Shown here in pieces: positions 11,411-22,397 of a stretch of DNA of 64,000 nucleotides. The stretch spans positions 154,835 through 218,834 of the forward strand of contig NW_026944075.1 of assembly GCF_033296635.1 (NCBI RefSeq), given 5' to 3'. Under the pieces are notes generated by a model. The model was not told the origin of the DNA. It did not search any database and worked only from the letters and a program-made list of their open reading frames with translations. A program made the translations under genes and the position numbers. Numbering within the stretch: the stretch's first letter is position 1; every line of letters starts with the position of its first letter. Source of the stretch: Dichotomopilus funicola. Its lineage: Eukaryota > Ascomycota > Sordariomycetes > Sordariales > Chaetomiaceae.

Positions 11411-12146
11411 TTTGGTGTTTTGGGTATTTCGGACTGTTGAACTAGCAGTATGGCGGTTGGCCTGAGAGTTTCTCAGAGATATGGGTTGGTGAGGTGGCTG
11501 AGTGGGAGTCAAAGAGAGTCGGAGAGATTAAAGTTGAGCGGCGAACTCGGGGGGGCTTCGGACGAAAATCCAGGGCCCGAGGCAATGACGGAACCCGGCT
11601 TGGTGGGGTGTGGGCCGATTTGTCGGGAGGGACCCTAACCCTAACCCTAGCTCTTGTGGTCGTGTTAAAGGGGTTCGCAGCTTTGAGATGTTGCCATTTC
11701 TGTAGTGAATGTTGTAACTGATCAAGTAATTACATGTCAGATGAACACCCTCCAGTTTCTCTCTCAGAGATTAGATGAGCGTGGTTCTGAAAAATGAACA
11801 CCGGCCGTCCCAGGCCCGGATAACTAATAGGTACCTAGCAAAAATTTAATTATTCAGTAATTAATATCAAACTAGCGTAATATCATGGTCTCAAAAACTT
11901 CACAGTGGCCAACTCTGTAAATTTTCTTCTGTAAATTTTCTAAGTTTATCTCTTCAGCCAGGACATAAAAGAGAGACATGGCTTTGCTCAAACACATCCA
12001 CCCCTGAACCCATCACCCCATCCTATCAACAAAAGTTCCACCCCATCTCCTGAGTCCTGACCACCCATCCGGTCGTTCAACCTGCCCCGGGAGCCCCCAT
12101 AACCCCATAACCCCACGATCCATCAATGGTGACCCCAAAAGGCTAA
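11411..12146. other. Intergenic region with telomere-like repeat
   Basis: Promoter side of the SDH assembly factor gene and 3' side of the small secreted peptide gene. It holds a (CCCTAA)n tract at 11633-11650; the remainder is AT-rich with no gene seen. Confidence 0.55.
11633..11650. repeat. Interstitial telomere-like (CCCTAA)3 tract / telobox
   Basis: Three consecutive CCCTAA-type units about 220 bp upstream of the SDH assembly factor start codon. Short telobox motifs are known promoter elements for growth-related genes in fungi and plants; function here is inference. Confidence 0.75.
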
Positions 12147-12473
12147 TTACTCGCCGCAAGTGTTGTGGCTCTGGCACACATTGTTGGCGCCAATGACACC
12201 GCAGCAGTACAGGCCGCCACAGCACTGTTTGCCGAGGACGCTGCTGGCCTTTTTGTTGCAGTAGCCGAGGTTGCCGACACACGCCCTTTCGCTGAGCTGG
12301 AGGGGGTGGTGTTTTGTTAGTATTTATCTCTTATCGTGTTCACTGTGACGGGGTCCCTAGGACGGGGAGGAAAGGAGTCCTGGGTGGAGTTAATAGCTTA
12401 CCTCGGGCGGGACTGCGCTGGCCACGGCGAGGGTGGCGGCGAATGCGAGAGTGAGGAAGTTGGTGAGCTGCAT
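12147..12473 (-). CDS. Small secreted cysteine-rich protein (8 Cys, 73 aa)
   Basis: Two exons, 12473-12402 and 12296-12147, with intron 12297-12401 (GTAAGC..CAG, 105 bp, phase 0). The first exon encodes a clean signal peptide, MQLTNFLTLAFAATLAVASA. The mature part is about 50 residues with eight cysteines in the order C, C, CC, CC, C, C: a spaced pair (CVGNLGYC), two adjacent-cysteine pairs (QCC and YCC), then two single cysteines, ending CGE. This differs from the hydrophobin order (C, CC, C, C, CC, C). It is probably secreted and held by four disulfides. Such proteins can be effectors, antimicrobial peptides or cell-wall proteins, and nothing here decides between them. It is too short to be seen as a single open frame because the intron splits it. 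Confidence 0.8.
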
Positions 12474-13372
12474 TTTGATTTATTGTGGATGTACTGTGGT
12501 GGTTGTTGTGGAATGGTTGAGGAATGGTTGAGTTGGGGACGATTGGGTTGAGGAGTGAAGAGGATATTTCGATGGGCTTTGGCGCTCTATTTATCACCTT
12601 CGAGAGAGACAACGTAACCAAGGGACCTACTTGATGGAGACTCCTGATTCCACAACTTGTTCCTACTTCGCCTCCACCTTCAAGTCGTCCGTCGCAATCT
12701 TTCGCTCATAGCTGACAACATAAGTTGTCACACGGACTCAATCTGGCACAAGATCGTCGTCAACTCGTGGAGGATAGTATTTGGTTGGTCCTCTCACAGC
12801 TCCTTCGCTCCTAGTGTTGATTGCATCTAGTTTTGCCGAGGCCATTGTCTAGCTTCTCAATCCATGATTCCACTAGACAGCTTGCTGCTTGAGACTTCGC
12901 AACTGCACTCTAATAGCCAAATTAGGTAGTTCTCCGACACCCCACAAGACGCCAAGCTGGGCATGCGATAGTTTTTCTGACTCAGACTACAAGGAAACAC
13001 CGATTCATAAAAGCCGTCACGTAGCGTCGTCGTAGCCCAAGCCACTCATAAGTGTTGAGGGTAAACATGCACTAGATAACAGCTCGGGCAGTGCCTGCCG
13101 ACGGGTCGGCCACTCCCTAAAGGTACTTGATATGCAGATCGCTGCGGCGGAGCGCGTGCTGTACCAATCGCATACGACTTTTGCACTTCGGTCTCAGTTT
13201 AAGTCGGCTCCAGCATATGCCGTAAGCATGCACCGGAATGAATTTACACCACACAGTAGCGTCTGCTGACCGTTACATTTGGAGAGTCTTTGGAATCATT
13301 TTCGGGGCCCACTCTAAGACGAGTTACGATCATCGATTCATCACAAAATCAAACCAGCCGGGTTAACTATTC
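12474..13372. other. Intergenic region, no gene seen
   Basis: Upstream of the cysteine-rich peptide and downstream of the alpha-galactosidase gene. No coding, RNA or repeat structure recognised. Confidence 0.55.
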
Positions 13373-14768
13373 CTACGCCGTCGTGACCTTCACAACCCGA
13401 ATGTCATGAAGCTCAATATCAAACGACACGCTCGACCCAGTGCCCGTCTGGCCGGTGTACACCTCCTCCCAGGAATAATCACCGTCCTCCAGCCCAGGCA
13501 CATCCTTAAAGTTCACCGCATAGGTGCCCCCTTGCGTCCCGGCAACCAACCCAATCACCACACCATCGCTCAACGGGCCCGCCCAGTACGGGTAAATCTT
13601 CCCATTCACCGGCTCCGGGCTGTTAGCCGGCCGGAACGGCGCCGCCGCCTTGCCGAGCGAGTCCTGGTTGATATCGATCAGGCCCTTGTTGCTGACCAGC
13701 TTGAGGATGTCGGAGGGGATGTTGTCGAGGTCGAGGCCCAGGACGAGGGGGGACTTGGCGATCGCCCAGAGACCGAAGTGGAGGCGGCCTTCGGCGGCTG
13801 AGATCTTGGATGAGCCGAGGTACAGCATGTCCAGGTCGTTGAAGCCGCCGGGACCGCTGTACTGGGCGATGGAGCCGGCTGCGCTGGCGATGCGCTCGAT
13901 GCTGGCCCAGTCGCCCCAGTTGTCGACGCTCATTCTATCAATGGGTTAGAACTGTAACTGTCGTTCAAGGAACTGTGAGTTGCTCACCTCCAGGAGTGTC
14001 CATATTCTGCACCCCACTCCCACACGTTATCACGCCCCCAGTTGCACAGGTTAAAGTGAATCGGGTGCGTCTCCTGCGCGGCGATGATAGCATCGCGCAT
14101 CGGCGCATACCACGTCTTGGTGCTGCCGGACGGCCGCCCGCAGGTCTGCGGCGGCGGGTTGTCCAAGCAAGGAGTGTAGCAGTTGTCGTACTTCCAGAAG
14201 TCCACGCCCCATTCGGCGAGCTGGGCGACGTCAGAGGCAGCGTGTGTGCTGCCGTCGCTGCCTGGGTAGCCGGCACATGTCTGTTGGCCGGCACAGCCGT
14301 ACAGACCGAACTTGAGCCCCATGCCGTGGATTTGGTCGGCCACGGCTTTGATTCCGTTGGGCCACTTGTTCGGGTCGGGAACCAGCTTGCCGTTGCCATC
14401 GCGGGACTTGGTCAGCCAGCAGTCGTCGATGTTGACGTCTGGGTGGCTTTTAGCAAAATGGTAATTTGAATAAGATGCTGGGTGTAAGACGACGTACATT
14501 CATACCCAAGGTCCTTGAGACCCAGCGAGACGAATTTGTTCGCGGTGTCGAGGGCGTATTTCTCGGAGGCGGAGTTACACTGCGCAACATTCTGAGGTTT
14601 GTGTTAATAGCTTAATCCTGGATCCTGGACTAACACGCGGTTTCAGGTGGCATTTCTTACCCAGCTACTCCATCCCAAATGCGGCGTTCGGCCAATGCCG
14701 TCGTCCAGCGCGTGGACGGCCAGGAGCTGGCCCGCGGCCAAGGTGAGGATACCGGCCTTAATTGTCAT
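13373..14768 (-). CDS. Secreted GH27 alpha-galactosidase
   Basis: Extracellular glycoside hydrolase family 27 enzyme that removes alpha-1,6-galactose from oligosaccharides and galactomannan. Four exons: 14768-14661, 14591-14498, 14438-13988 and 13934-13373; introns 14592-14660, 14439-14497 and 13935-13987. The product is 404 aa. It starts with signal peptide MTIKAGILTLAAGQLLAVHA. Next come LDDGIGRTPHLGWSSW, then GYEYVNIDDCW across intron 2. The catalytic nucleophile Asp is in DFWKYDNCY, and the acid/base Asp in GGFNDLDMLYLG. The C-terminal beta-sandwich domain (GDYSWEEVYTG and on) is present. Length and motifs are complete for the family, so it should be functional. Confidence 0.94.
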
Positions 14769-16410
14769 TTCAACGGTTTTGAAGGAATAGAGAGACTTGG
14801 CTTAGGACGAGGATACAAGTCCAAAATCCGGGGTAATCGACTTGATCGCCCCTATTTATCTCTTTTTCTCAAAGTTTGTCCAAAAAAGGACGTCGGACGT
14901 AAAAACCGCCTTCCAGGAATCGGAACTTCGAGATCGTGGTCGTTATGGTTGTTCACTGCAACCAGTCCCCGTCACGATATGCGTGCCAATCACGGGGCGC
15001 CTCCCGTCGTTTATATTCTCTTTCGGCAATGAGCTTCCTGATCGATTGGCGGATGCTTCAGGGGTCTCGGTTGATTTTCTCCGGCAAAACGTCAAGTACC
15101 CAAACTAGCGGAAGAATCTCGGTGCGCGACTTAGCCCGAGATCAAAACTAGTGTAGCTTTGAGCTGCCGGATGAGAGTCTTCTTAAACCATTTATCTACC
15201 GTCAGGTGAGAGATGGGAGAAACAACAACTTGATGCTTGATTGAGACACGGTGGGTCTTGTCCTGAGGAACTGCGGGGGTGGCGCCGCTCAGGTGTTCCC
15301 CTGGGAAGCGCTCTGTGGAAAGCCGCAGCGGGCCGTTGGCAGCCGGTGAATTCCCGCTGAAGACAGAGCTGGCGGCCGCGGCCAACGGTCCCGGGTGCCT
15401 GGACACAGAGACTGGGAAGGCGCATGGGTTCGCATCCCTGCCAGATTGGGAAAGCGCTTTTGCATCTCACATTCTCACTCGAAGGTTTCTCTTTTCATCT
15501 CTTCCAGGTTCTTTTTCCTCGTTCTCTCACGTTGTCTTCTTTTCTTGGTCATAAATCTTACCAATGGCCATCCGTCATAACCGGTGGCGACCAGTGGCGC
15601 GTCGGAGCGGCCATTTTTCGCAGCCAAATTCGAATTCATCCAATGAGCGATGATTGATGAAAATAACAAGAATGTCGCCGCGACTATCTTTGTGGGATGT
15701 GCTGCGTAGTTACACAGGAGGCCGCCTCTGGATGTTGGTGACCACCGCCGTTATCGCAAGGCGTCGAAACCAGCACATTGCCTATTTTCCGAAACGGGGC
15801 TGACCCATCAAAGCCCATTGCATTCAGGCCCGACACGGCGGATGTCGGTCAGGCTTGAAAGAACCTGGGGGCCGCGTGCGTCATTGGCAGACGGCGGCCA
15901 CGAGAGAAAAAAGGAGACAGCCTTGTCCGTCGCTTTCGAACGAACAGCAGCTCGATCTGCCTGAGTGTGGAACCCGGATCTGCTTGTGGCATTCCGGGAC
16001 CAATGAGCACCGCCTGGCCGGCCGCGACAGAGCCTGATCACACGGGGTCTCTGCGGCAAACCCCCCCGTTCGCTCCCCCGCGCTGTCCAGCGTGGCAGCA
16101 TGCGAGCGTTAGTTGTCGGTTGGCATGCAGTCACGCCCGTTTGCAGCGTCATTCCGACCCCGGCTTTGGACTTTTCTCGTCAACACCCATTCCCCAGTGG
16201 TGCAGCCTTATCAACGGTTGAGGGACTTCGCCAGCTGCTGCGCTCCGAGGACGACGGCGAGACACAAACGACGACCGAGCCGGAAAGAGGGGCTTTCATG
16301 GCATCGCCGGCCAACGTTGCAACCACCGTCCAGTCTCGAACACACCCCCGCACTTATCGCTCCCGGATGCTGTTTCCCTCTCTCATCGGCGAACCGCCCC
16401 GACGCCGACC
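14769..16410. other. Intergenic region, divergent promoters
   Basis: Shared upstream region of the alpha-galactosidase (leftward) and the FHA kinase (rightward). No gene is supported; the bases just before 16411 are probably 5' UTR. Confidence 0.55.
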
Positions 16411-18347
16411 ATGGAAACAGGCTACTATGGTGACGAGTCCGCGGATGAGCAACAAAACGCGCAGCCGAATCCCGAGTTTCTCCTGGCCCCGTTAAACGCC
16501 GCAGCCCGCAAGGTGGTCAACCACGAGAACAACCAGTCATTACGCACCCTCGTCAACGACACCATCGGTTTGTGGTGCAGCTTCTCCAGCCAAGGAAAAC
16601 CGGTCTACACCCTGGGTAGCGATGAAGACGTCGACATCTATTTACCCGACACAAAATCGAGCAGCAAGGGCTCACCGCATATCTCGGGTGTCCATGCATC
16701 GTTTAACCTGGTGGAAAAAACGGGCGCGATATTACTGTTCGACGAATCCGACAACCACACGGTCGAGCCGCTCTCTTCCAGCAACTCCTACACCGTCAAG
16801 TTCCGACACTCCAAATCGGTCCTCGTGGCGCAAGGCATCAACCCCAGGATAGCCCTGGGCCAAGACCAATGGTACCAGTTCGAAATACAATGGCACTCAG
16901 AGGGGTTGTACGACTTCCCCAAGGACGAGCCTTATAGGATGGGGCCTAGGAGCTCACGGACGAAGAAATACCTGTTCGGAGGGGACATTGGCGCTGGCTC
17001 GTACGGTGCCGTGTCCTGGGCCATGGATGCGACCAACGGCCGGATCGTTGCCGTCAAAAAGTTCCACAAGCTGTCTGGCAAGAATCTCGAGTTTGCAACG
17101 CGGGAGATTGCTAACTTGTTTCGGATCACCAAGGACGACTCCATCAAACATGTAAGGCATGACGGGATTGTGGCCGAGTTGTTTTTATCGCCCTGGCCTT
17201 TGGATGCACTGAAGCTGACTGTGCATACTAGGAACACATTCTGCAGATTTTGGACTACTTCGGTGGTGGAAAGGGCGATGGTTGGGGAGAGATCATGATG
17301 CCGCTCATGAAGGGAAACCTCAAGGCCTTGATCGATAAACACACGCCAAGAGAGGACCACCGCGGGATCTCCGACCTGGTTCTACGCCAGATGCTTCTTG
17401 CCTTGGAGTGCATCGCCCACCACAAGATCATCCACCGGGATGTGAAGCCGGAGAACATTCTCTGGGATTTGGACGAGTCGACAGGGACCTACCGCTTTTG
17501 CCTCGGTGATTTTGGGCTGTCGAACGACCCGGAACTGGCCCGGACCGCTGCGGGGACAGAACCGTTCATGGCCCCCGAGGTCTTTGGCAGGAAGCGCCAA
17601 ACCACGAAAGTCGACATTTGGTCGCTGTTCGCCACCATTGTTTGGACTCGCACACCTACGTTTCGACAGAGGTGCTCTCAGATGGGAGCCCTCAACTTAC
17701 ATGCCTGGCTGGTGGAGTTCGCGAAGACAGAAGACTACGCGAACATCAAGCGGATGGCTAGCATGGAACCCAAGAAGCGGCCGTCAGCAACAGAGCAGCT
17801 GGCGATCCTCGACGGTCAGTTCGATGACGAAGCCAGCGTGGACAGCTACGGTAGCACGAGCGGAGACGAGTTGGGCGATGACCTGAACGCCCACTTCTCC
17901 AACGTTTTGAACCTGCAGGATGGCACGCCCGGCCTGATGTTTGGCTCGGGAAGCTCCGGCGCGGTCACGTCGCCGGAGATGCCGTACTATGAGCCGTACC
18001 TGAGTGGCGTGCTCCAAGAGTCGTACATGAGTACTCGTGGAGGGCCGAGCAAGGGTCACTATGGAGATGTGGCGGACGGCGCAGATGCCCCGAGGGGATA
18101 CCATGTTCGTGTTTACGCTTTGCAAATCCCCAAGTTCAATTCAGTAGTGCTAATCCGTGACACACAGCAGCACTATGTTAACCCTTACACGAACCCATAC
18201 GGCCCAGCCGTCGCCCGCAACAGTGGGAGCGGGACAGAAGTCCCGGATAACTGGACTGCCGTGGCGCCTACGACGGTCGAAGCCGTTGACGAGCCGACCG
18301 TAGAAGAGTTTCCACGAAGAAAGCACAAGGGGAAGCACCGGGCCTAG
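16411..18347 (+). CDS. FHA-domain serine/threonine protein kinase (CHK2/Rad53-like layout)
   Basis: Signalling kinase with an N-terminal FHA phosphothreonine-binding domain (about residues 50-160, with GSDEDVDIYLP, SPHISGVHASF and DESDNHTVEPL) followed by a kinase domain (about 185-465). Intron 17152-17231 (GTAAGG..TAG) joins ...SIKH to EHILQILDYF. Kinase motifs seen: glycine loop GAGSYG, VAVKK lysine, HRDVKPEN catalytic loop, DFGLS, and MAPEVF (APE). All are intact, so activity is expected. The product is 618 aa. A second intron, 18105-18167 (63 bp, GTTCGT, branch CTAAT, CAG), is plausible and would give 597 aa. The C-terminal ~150 residues are unstructured, with a basic end (RRKHKGKHRA). 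The order matches CHK2/Rad53-type checkpoint kinases, but fungal genomes hold many diverged paralogues, so the role is open. Confidence 0.88.
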
Positions 18348-19108
18348 AAATGGCTCAGTTGCACTCCTTCCTTGCTTGAATCGACCCATCTACTTGGGTC
18401 CGACTAACGTTTTCTGCACGATGATGTGCTGCATATTCTTATGTTTCTTGGGTCTTGGCATAGCACGGCATTGTTGGACGGACAAGGTTTTGGGGGGGTG
18501 CATAACGATCTCCATCTCTATCTACGCTATCACGATTTGACGAGGGATCTAGCCTGCGTCTGGGTCGACACCACACCTACCACCATGTAGAGTGTGTACG
18601 TACACCTGGATTAGCGTGTTGGCTAAATAACGGAGAGGCAAGAAAGGAACAAGTGGACTGGCTCTCTTCAGGGAGCACCGACGCTGAGGTGGAGGAACAA
18701 ACCTATTTACGTTTTGCGCTGATCGAGAGCGAGCGAGCGCGGCTGCGCATTGCAAGGGGCGATTTGGGCGCCGCATGTTTTTTTATTGGTTACATTGTGT
18801 CAGAAATCCAGATTGTTACTGTTAGGTGATCTCTTGGGTGTGTTGCGTGACTGCATTTGCCATTGTCATAAAAGGGGCCAGTACACCACCATTCTGCGAA
18901 CCCTAAGTTCGTTCCGCGACTTACGATACCTTTGCTGTATCTCATGCGACTGACCGTGACAGTTCACCTGTTGTTTCCGAAGCTTGGAATCCCCTTACCG
19001 TTAAACACTCGCATTGTTACACTCACTAAGCTGTTCTGACACACAACCGTGGCTGTGGCACGGCTGACAAAAGCCGGGTTACCGGGTAATCTTGCATCGA
19101 TAACCCCG
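18348..19108. other. Intergenic region, no gene seen
   Basis: 3' side of the kinase gene up to tRNA-Cys. No supportable coding sequence. Confidence 0.55.
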
Positions 19109-19179
19109 GGACGAATAGCTCAGGGGTAGAGCAACCGGCTGCAGTCCGGTAGGTCACGCGTTCAAATCGCGTTTCGTCC
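19109..19179 (+). tRNA. tRNA-Cys (anticodon GCA), no intron
   Basis: A 71-nt cloverleaf folds by eye. The acceptor stem is GGACGAA/TTCGTCC, the D stem GCTC/GAGC, the anticodon stem ACCGG/CCGGT with loop CTGCAGT (anticodon GCA), and the T stem ACGCG/CGCGT with loop TTCAAAT. The A box matches AGCTCAGGGGTAGAGC and the B box GTTCAAATC. T-rich DNA follows at once (TTTTGTTTTTG), fitting a polymerase III terminator. The CCA end is not encoded, as usual in eukaryotes. Confidence 0.97.
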
Positions 19180-19450
19180 TTTTGTTTTTGGGCAGTCCTG
19201 TGTGATGTTTTTGTAATGTATCTAGGGAGCCGGGTTGGGGTTTGGGTTTGTTGGTTGCTGTGGAATGAGTGTTGAGTTGGTGTTTGGCATGTAGAAATGA
19301 CGGGTGGATCGTTTCTAAGTACGCCTTGACTTTACGGCATCGATGCAAAGTTGCAAACTCATGCCTGATTACTTTATTGTCTAAATCTTAACCCGGTCGT
19401 AAGTAATTACATACAAGCCAATTATATCTTTGCCTCTCTGGTCCGTCTAA

Positions 19451-20941
19451 TTATGCCTCCTGTTGCTCGCCCTCTTCCCGAGTCTCGTTCTGAGTCTCTT
19501 CCACTGTCTCATGTTTATACAACCTAATATTCACAAACATGGCAAACACCCCCAAATCATACGCCAACCTCAACCCCCCCGCCACCACAAACGCAATCCA
19601 AAACCTCCCACCCCCGGCCAACACCCCCGTAATACTCGGCCCCGTCATCGACGCCACCGTCCTCACCACACTCGTAATCCCCATCACCGCCGTCCTCTCT
19701 TCGGCTCTCACCACCGCCGCGATCAACGCCGCCCGCGGCGCCTGGTCCATGTTATTCAGCCCGACGCGAAGTAACAACAGCCCAAACGTCAGGGGCACGG
19801 TTTGCGCTAGGGGGAAGACGAGTACCGCGGCGGAGGAGGGGATGTGCGTGAAGACCATGGTGTTGACTAGGCCGATGTGGCGGGCTAGGGGGCCGGCGAA
19901 GATGTTGGAGAGCGCCGCGAGGAGGTAGCTGGTGGACACGATGTCGCCGAGGGCGGATTTGGGGAGGTGGGGGAATTTGCGGGCTGTGTAGTAGGTTGTT
20001 AGCGACATGTTGGCCATGCCGTCGGCGAGGGAGTCGACCATGAGGAGGAACCAGAGGATGGACATGATGGAGAGGGAGTCCCGGGAGATTTGGGAGGTCC
20101 AGCTGCGTTTGGCTGGTGGTGTTTCTGTGGTTGTGGTGGTCGTGGAGGGTTCAGAGGCACCCAGCAGCCGTTCTGTTTCACCGTTGTTGTTGTTGTTGTT
20201 GTTGTTGCTGTCGTCGTTCTGGCCGTCGCTGTGGTCGTCATTCTGGTCCTGAGCAACATCCAAAGGCTCCGCTCGCCTCAACTCACACCTCTCCGACAAA
20301 GCCATCGCACACGCCATACTAACCCCCCCCATAACCAAATACAACCCAAAACACGCATGATACGCATCCACCAGCCTCCACCCCCCCTTCCCGCTCACCA
20401 ACCCCTCCACAATCCTCCCCGCCATCTCCGTCCCCACCGAACTCCCCAAACTCGCCAACGTAACATACCAAACCAACACATCCGCCCTCGTCCCCGGCGT
20501 AGTCAACTCCGACACCATACTCTCCTCAATCGCCCGAAACGGCCCAAAATCCCCCCCCGTCGCGCTGATAACCCCAACCACCGCCGCACCCAGTAACACC
20601 CAAAACCCCTCGCACAAGGCAAACACCGTCCCGGAAACCATCATCAACCCCGCGCCAAACACCAACGTCCTTCTTCGCCCTACCCCATCGGCCACGAGCG
20701 TCAAAACCAGCGAGAGAACGACATCTCCGAGCAAAGTAAGCGTCATGAACAACCCGATCTGGGCGTCAGTGAAGCCGAGTTCGGCGAAGAAGAGAGCGAG
20801 GACGAGGGAGCTGGCACCGTAGGCGAACATGCGGGAGGTGCGGGCTAGGATGATGAGGAAGGCGTCGCGGCCTGTGGTGGTGAGGGAGGGGAGGCCGGAT
20901 TCGTGGTGCAGGGTTTGGAGGAGGGTGGTTAGTTTGGGCAT
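19451..20941 (-). CDS. MFS transporter, substrate unknown
   Basis: Single-exon 496-aa integral membrane protein of the major facilitator superfamily. The N-terminal half has six hydrophobic segments (starting near SRMFAYGASSLVLALFFAEL) and the loop 2-3 motif ADGVGRRRTLVFGAG. A long hydrophilic central loop (about residues 225-280) holds an Asp/Asn run and poly-Asn before the second half. The second half carries a further group of segments (SILWFLLMVDSLADGMANMS, FGLLLLRVGLNNMDQAPRA and others). The end is Glu/Gln-rich. The overall pattern resembles prokaryote-type MFS_1 exporters more than the sugar porter family. Its neighbours give no hint of the cargo. Start ATG at 20941 is the first in the frame. 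Confidence 0.85.
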   Translation of the reverse strand: MPKLTTLLQTLHHESGLPSLTTTGRDAFLIILARTSRMFAYGASSLVLALFFAELGFTDAQIGLFMTLTLLGDVVLSLVLTLVADGVGRRRTLVFGAGLMMVSGTVFALCEGFWVLLGAAVVGVISATGGDFGPFRAIEESMVSELTTPGTRADVLVWYVTLASLGSSVGTEMAGRIVEGLVSGKGGWRLVDAYHACFGLYLVMGGVSMACAMALSERCELRRAEPLDVAQDQNDDHSDGQNDDSNNNNNNNNGETERLLGASEPSTTTTTTETPPAKRSWTSQISRDSLSIMSILWFLLMVDSLADGMANMSLTTYYTARKFPHLPKSALGDIVSTSYLLAALSNIFAGPLARHIGLVNTMVFTHIPSSAAVLVFPLAQTVPLTFGLLLLRVGLNNMDQAPRAALIAAVVRAEERTAVMGITSVVRTVASMTGPSITGVLAGGGRFWIAFVVAGGLRLAYDLGVFAMFVNIRLYKHETVEETQNETREEGEQQEA

Positions 20942-22397
20942 TCTGTCTTTTTTTCTCTTGTAGAGATTCCCGGGTGCTGAGGAAATGGTGTTTGGCGAGT
21001 TTATGGAAGAGAGATAAGTTGAGATCCGTTGGACTATTAAACAAATAAATGAACCAAGAAACGAAGCGGTCGGCTCAAGAGATCTTTATTTTTATTTATC
21101 CCTTCCCATTTCTTATTTTCTTTCCAACGAAATTTTCCAAAAAAAAAAAAAGAAGCCTGAGCTGCCGAGCCTGGCCTCCGTCCTCAACCCATCCCCGCGT
21201 TAGCCCCGCCGGCCGTTGCGCAATCCGAGCGGAACAAATGGGGTTACTTGGTCAGTTTAAAGACTCAACGAAGGAGTCATCGGGGCCCATCCCGGTGGGC
21301 TCGCTCGGAGCCGGTTTCGGCGCCGGGAGAGAGTCAGCCCCACCTTTCCTTTTGTGGTAAGTGGGCGGGGACTCACCACAAGAAGTTGAGGACGGAGTGA
21401 CGGCCGAACGCTCGTATCTGCGATATCTCCGTGTAAGTCGGGCATCACAGACGACGCGAGACCGAACTTGACAAGGCAAAGGGAAACTGCCACGAATGGG
21501 GAGCGCAAAGGAGGATTTTAAACACGGAATACAATGTTTGGTTCATGGCAGAGTCTATTACCAATGCCGATGTGACTGGCTGCCCTCTGCAGCACAGCAC
21601 TCCCCCTCTTGATATACACATTACTACTTTCTAACGATGCGGTCCCGCCAACCCCGATGCAGCCTCAGTTTCCTGCCTATACCCCAAGTCCTGTAACCAC
21701 CAAACCTATTATTGACAGCGCCTCATAACATCATCAAGCCTGTGCCCCCTTGCCCAAGGCCGAGCTCCTTGACCAAAAACCACCAGTGCGCCGTCCCAAC
21801 CTTTTATCCCGCCAACGCCAGTAAGCCATAAATAAAGTGAAAAGATAATAATAGAGAGACTTTTGCGGTTAAACCCATTCAAGGTTTTCGCAAGCCTGTC
21901 CAAAACCCCTGCCGTGTGACGGCGAGGTCCAACGTGGTGATTATTGTATGATGACAAGCGGAAAACGTATACCAAAGGAAAAAAAAATACTTGGCAGTTT
22001 ATGAGAATGAGAACTGACTGGGACAACGGCGCCACTGGGTCGCCGGGTGATGTCCAGAAATAAACAAGTGAAGAAAGACACAAAATGGAGCACATAACTT
22101 TCATGAAGTACACACACTGGAGCATGCATACCCAGATGAGAAAAAATGAACAAAATCTGGTGCGGACACGAAGTTTGGCGATGAAGCGAGAATATGTAAG
22201 TGAGGTACACCAAAGCGGTGGTACCTGAAATGAGAAATCAGGGGGAAAGTCTGTATGTGTTGAGAATACTATAATTCGGTGAAGAATTGACGAGAAAGGA
22301 AATAAAAAGAGAAGAATGTTTTTGTTTCTTCTTTTTTTTTCTTGTTTTTTTTTCTGTTTTGGTAAAGAGTAGTCGATCAGCACGGCGTCAACCACGT
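20942..22397. other. Intergenic region, mainly promoter and 3' UTR
   Basis: Lies between the MFS transporter start and the end of the C2H2-like factor gene. It has poly(A) near 21140 and poly(T) near 22330-22350. A long open frame on the minus strand across 21.7-22.4 kb has simple-sequence composition and looks like 3' UTR of the factor gene, not a protein. Confidence 0.55.

Noticed and set aside
21709..22395. Minus-strand open frame of about 228 codons
   Set aside because: It directly follows the stop of the C2H2-like factor and has simple-sequence Lys/Phe/Leu character; better explained as 3' UTR.
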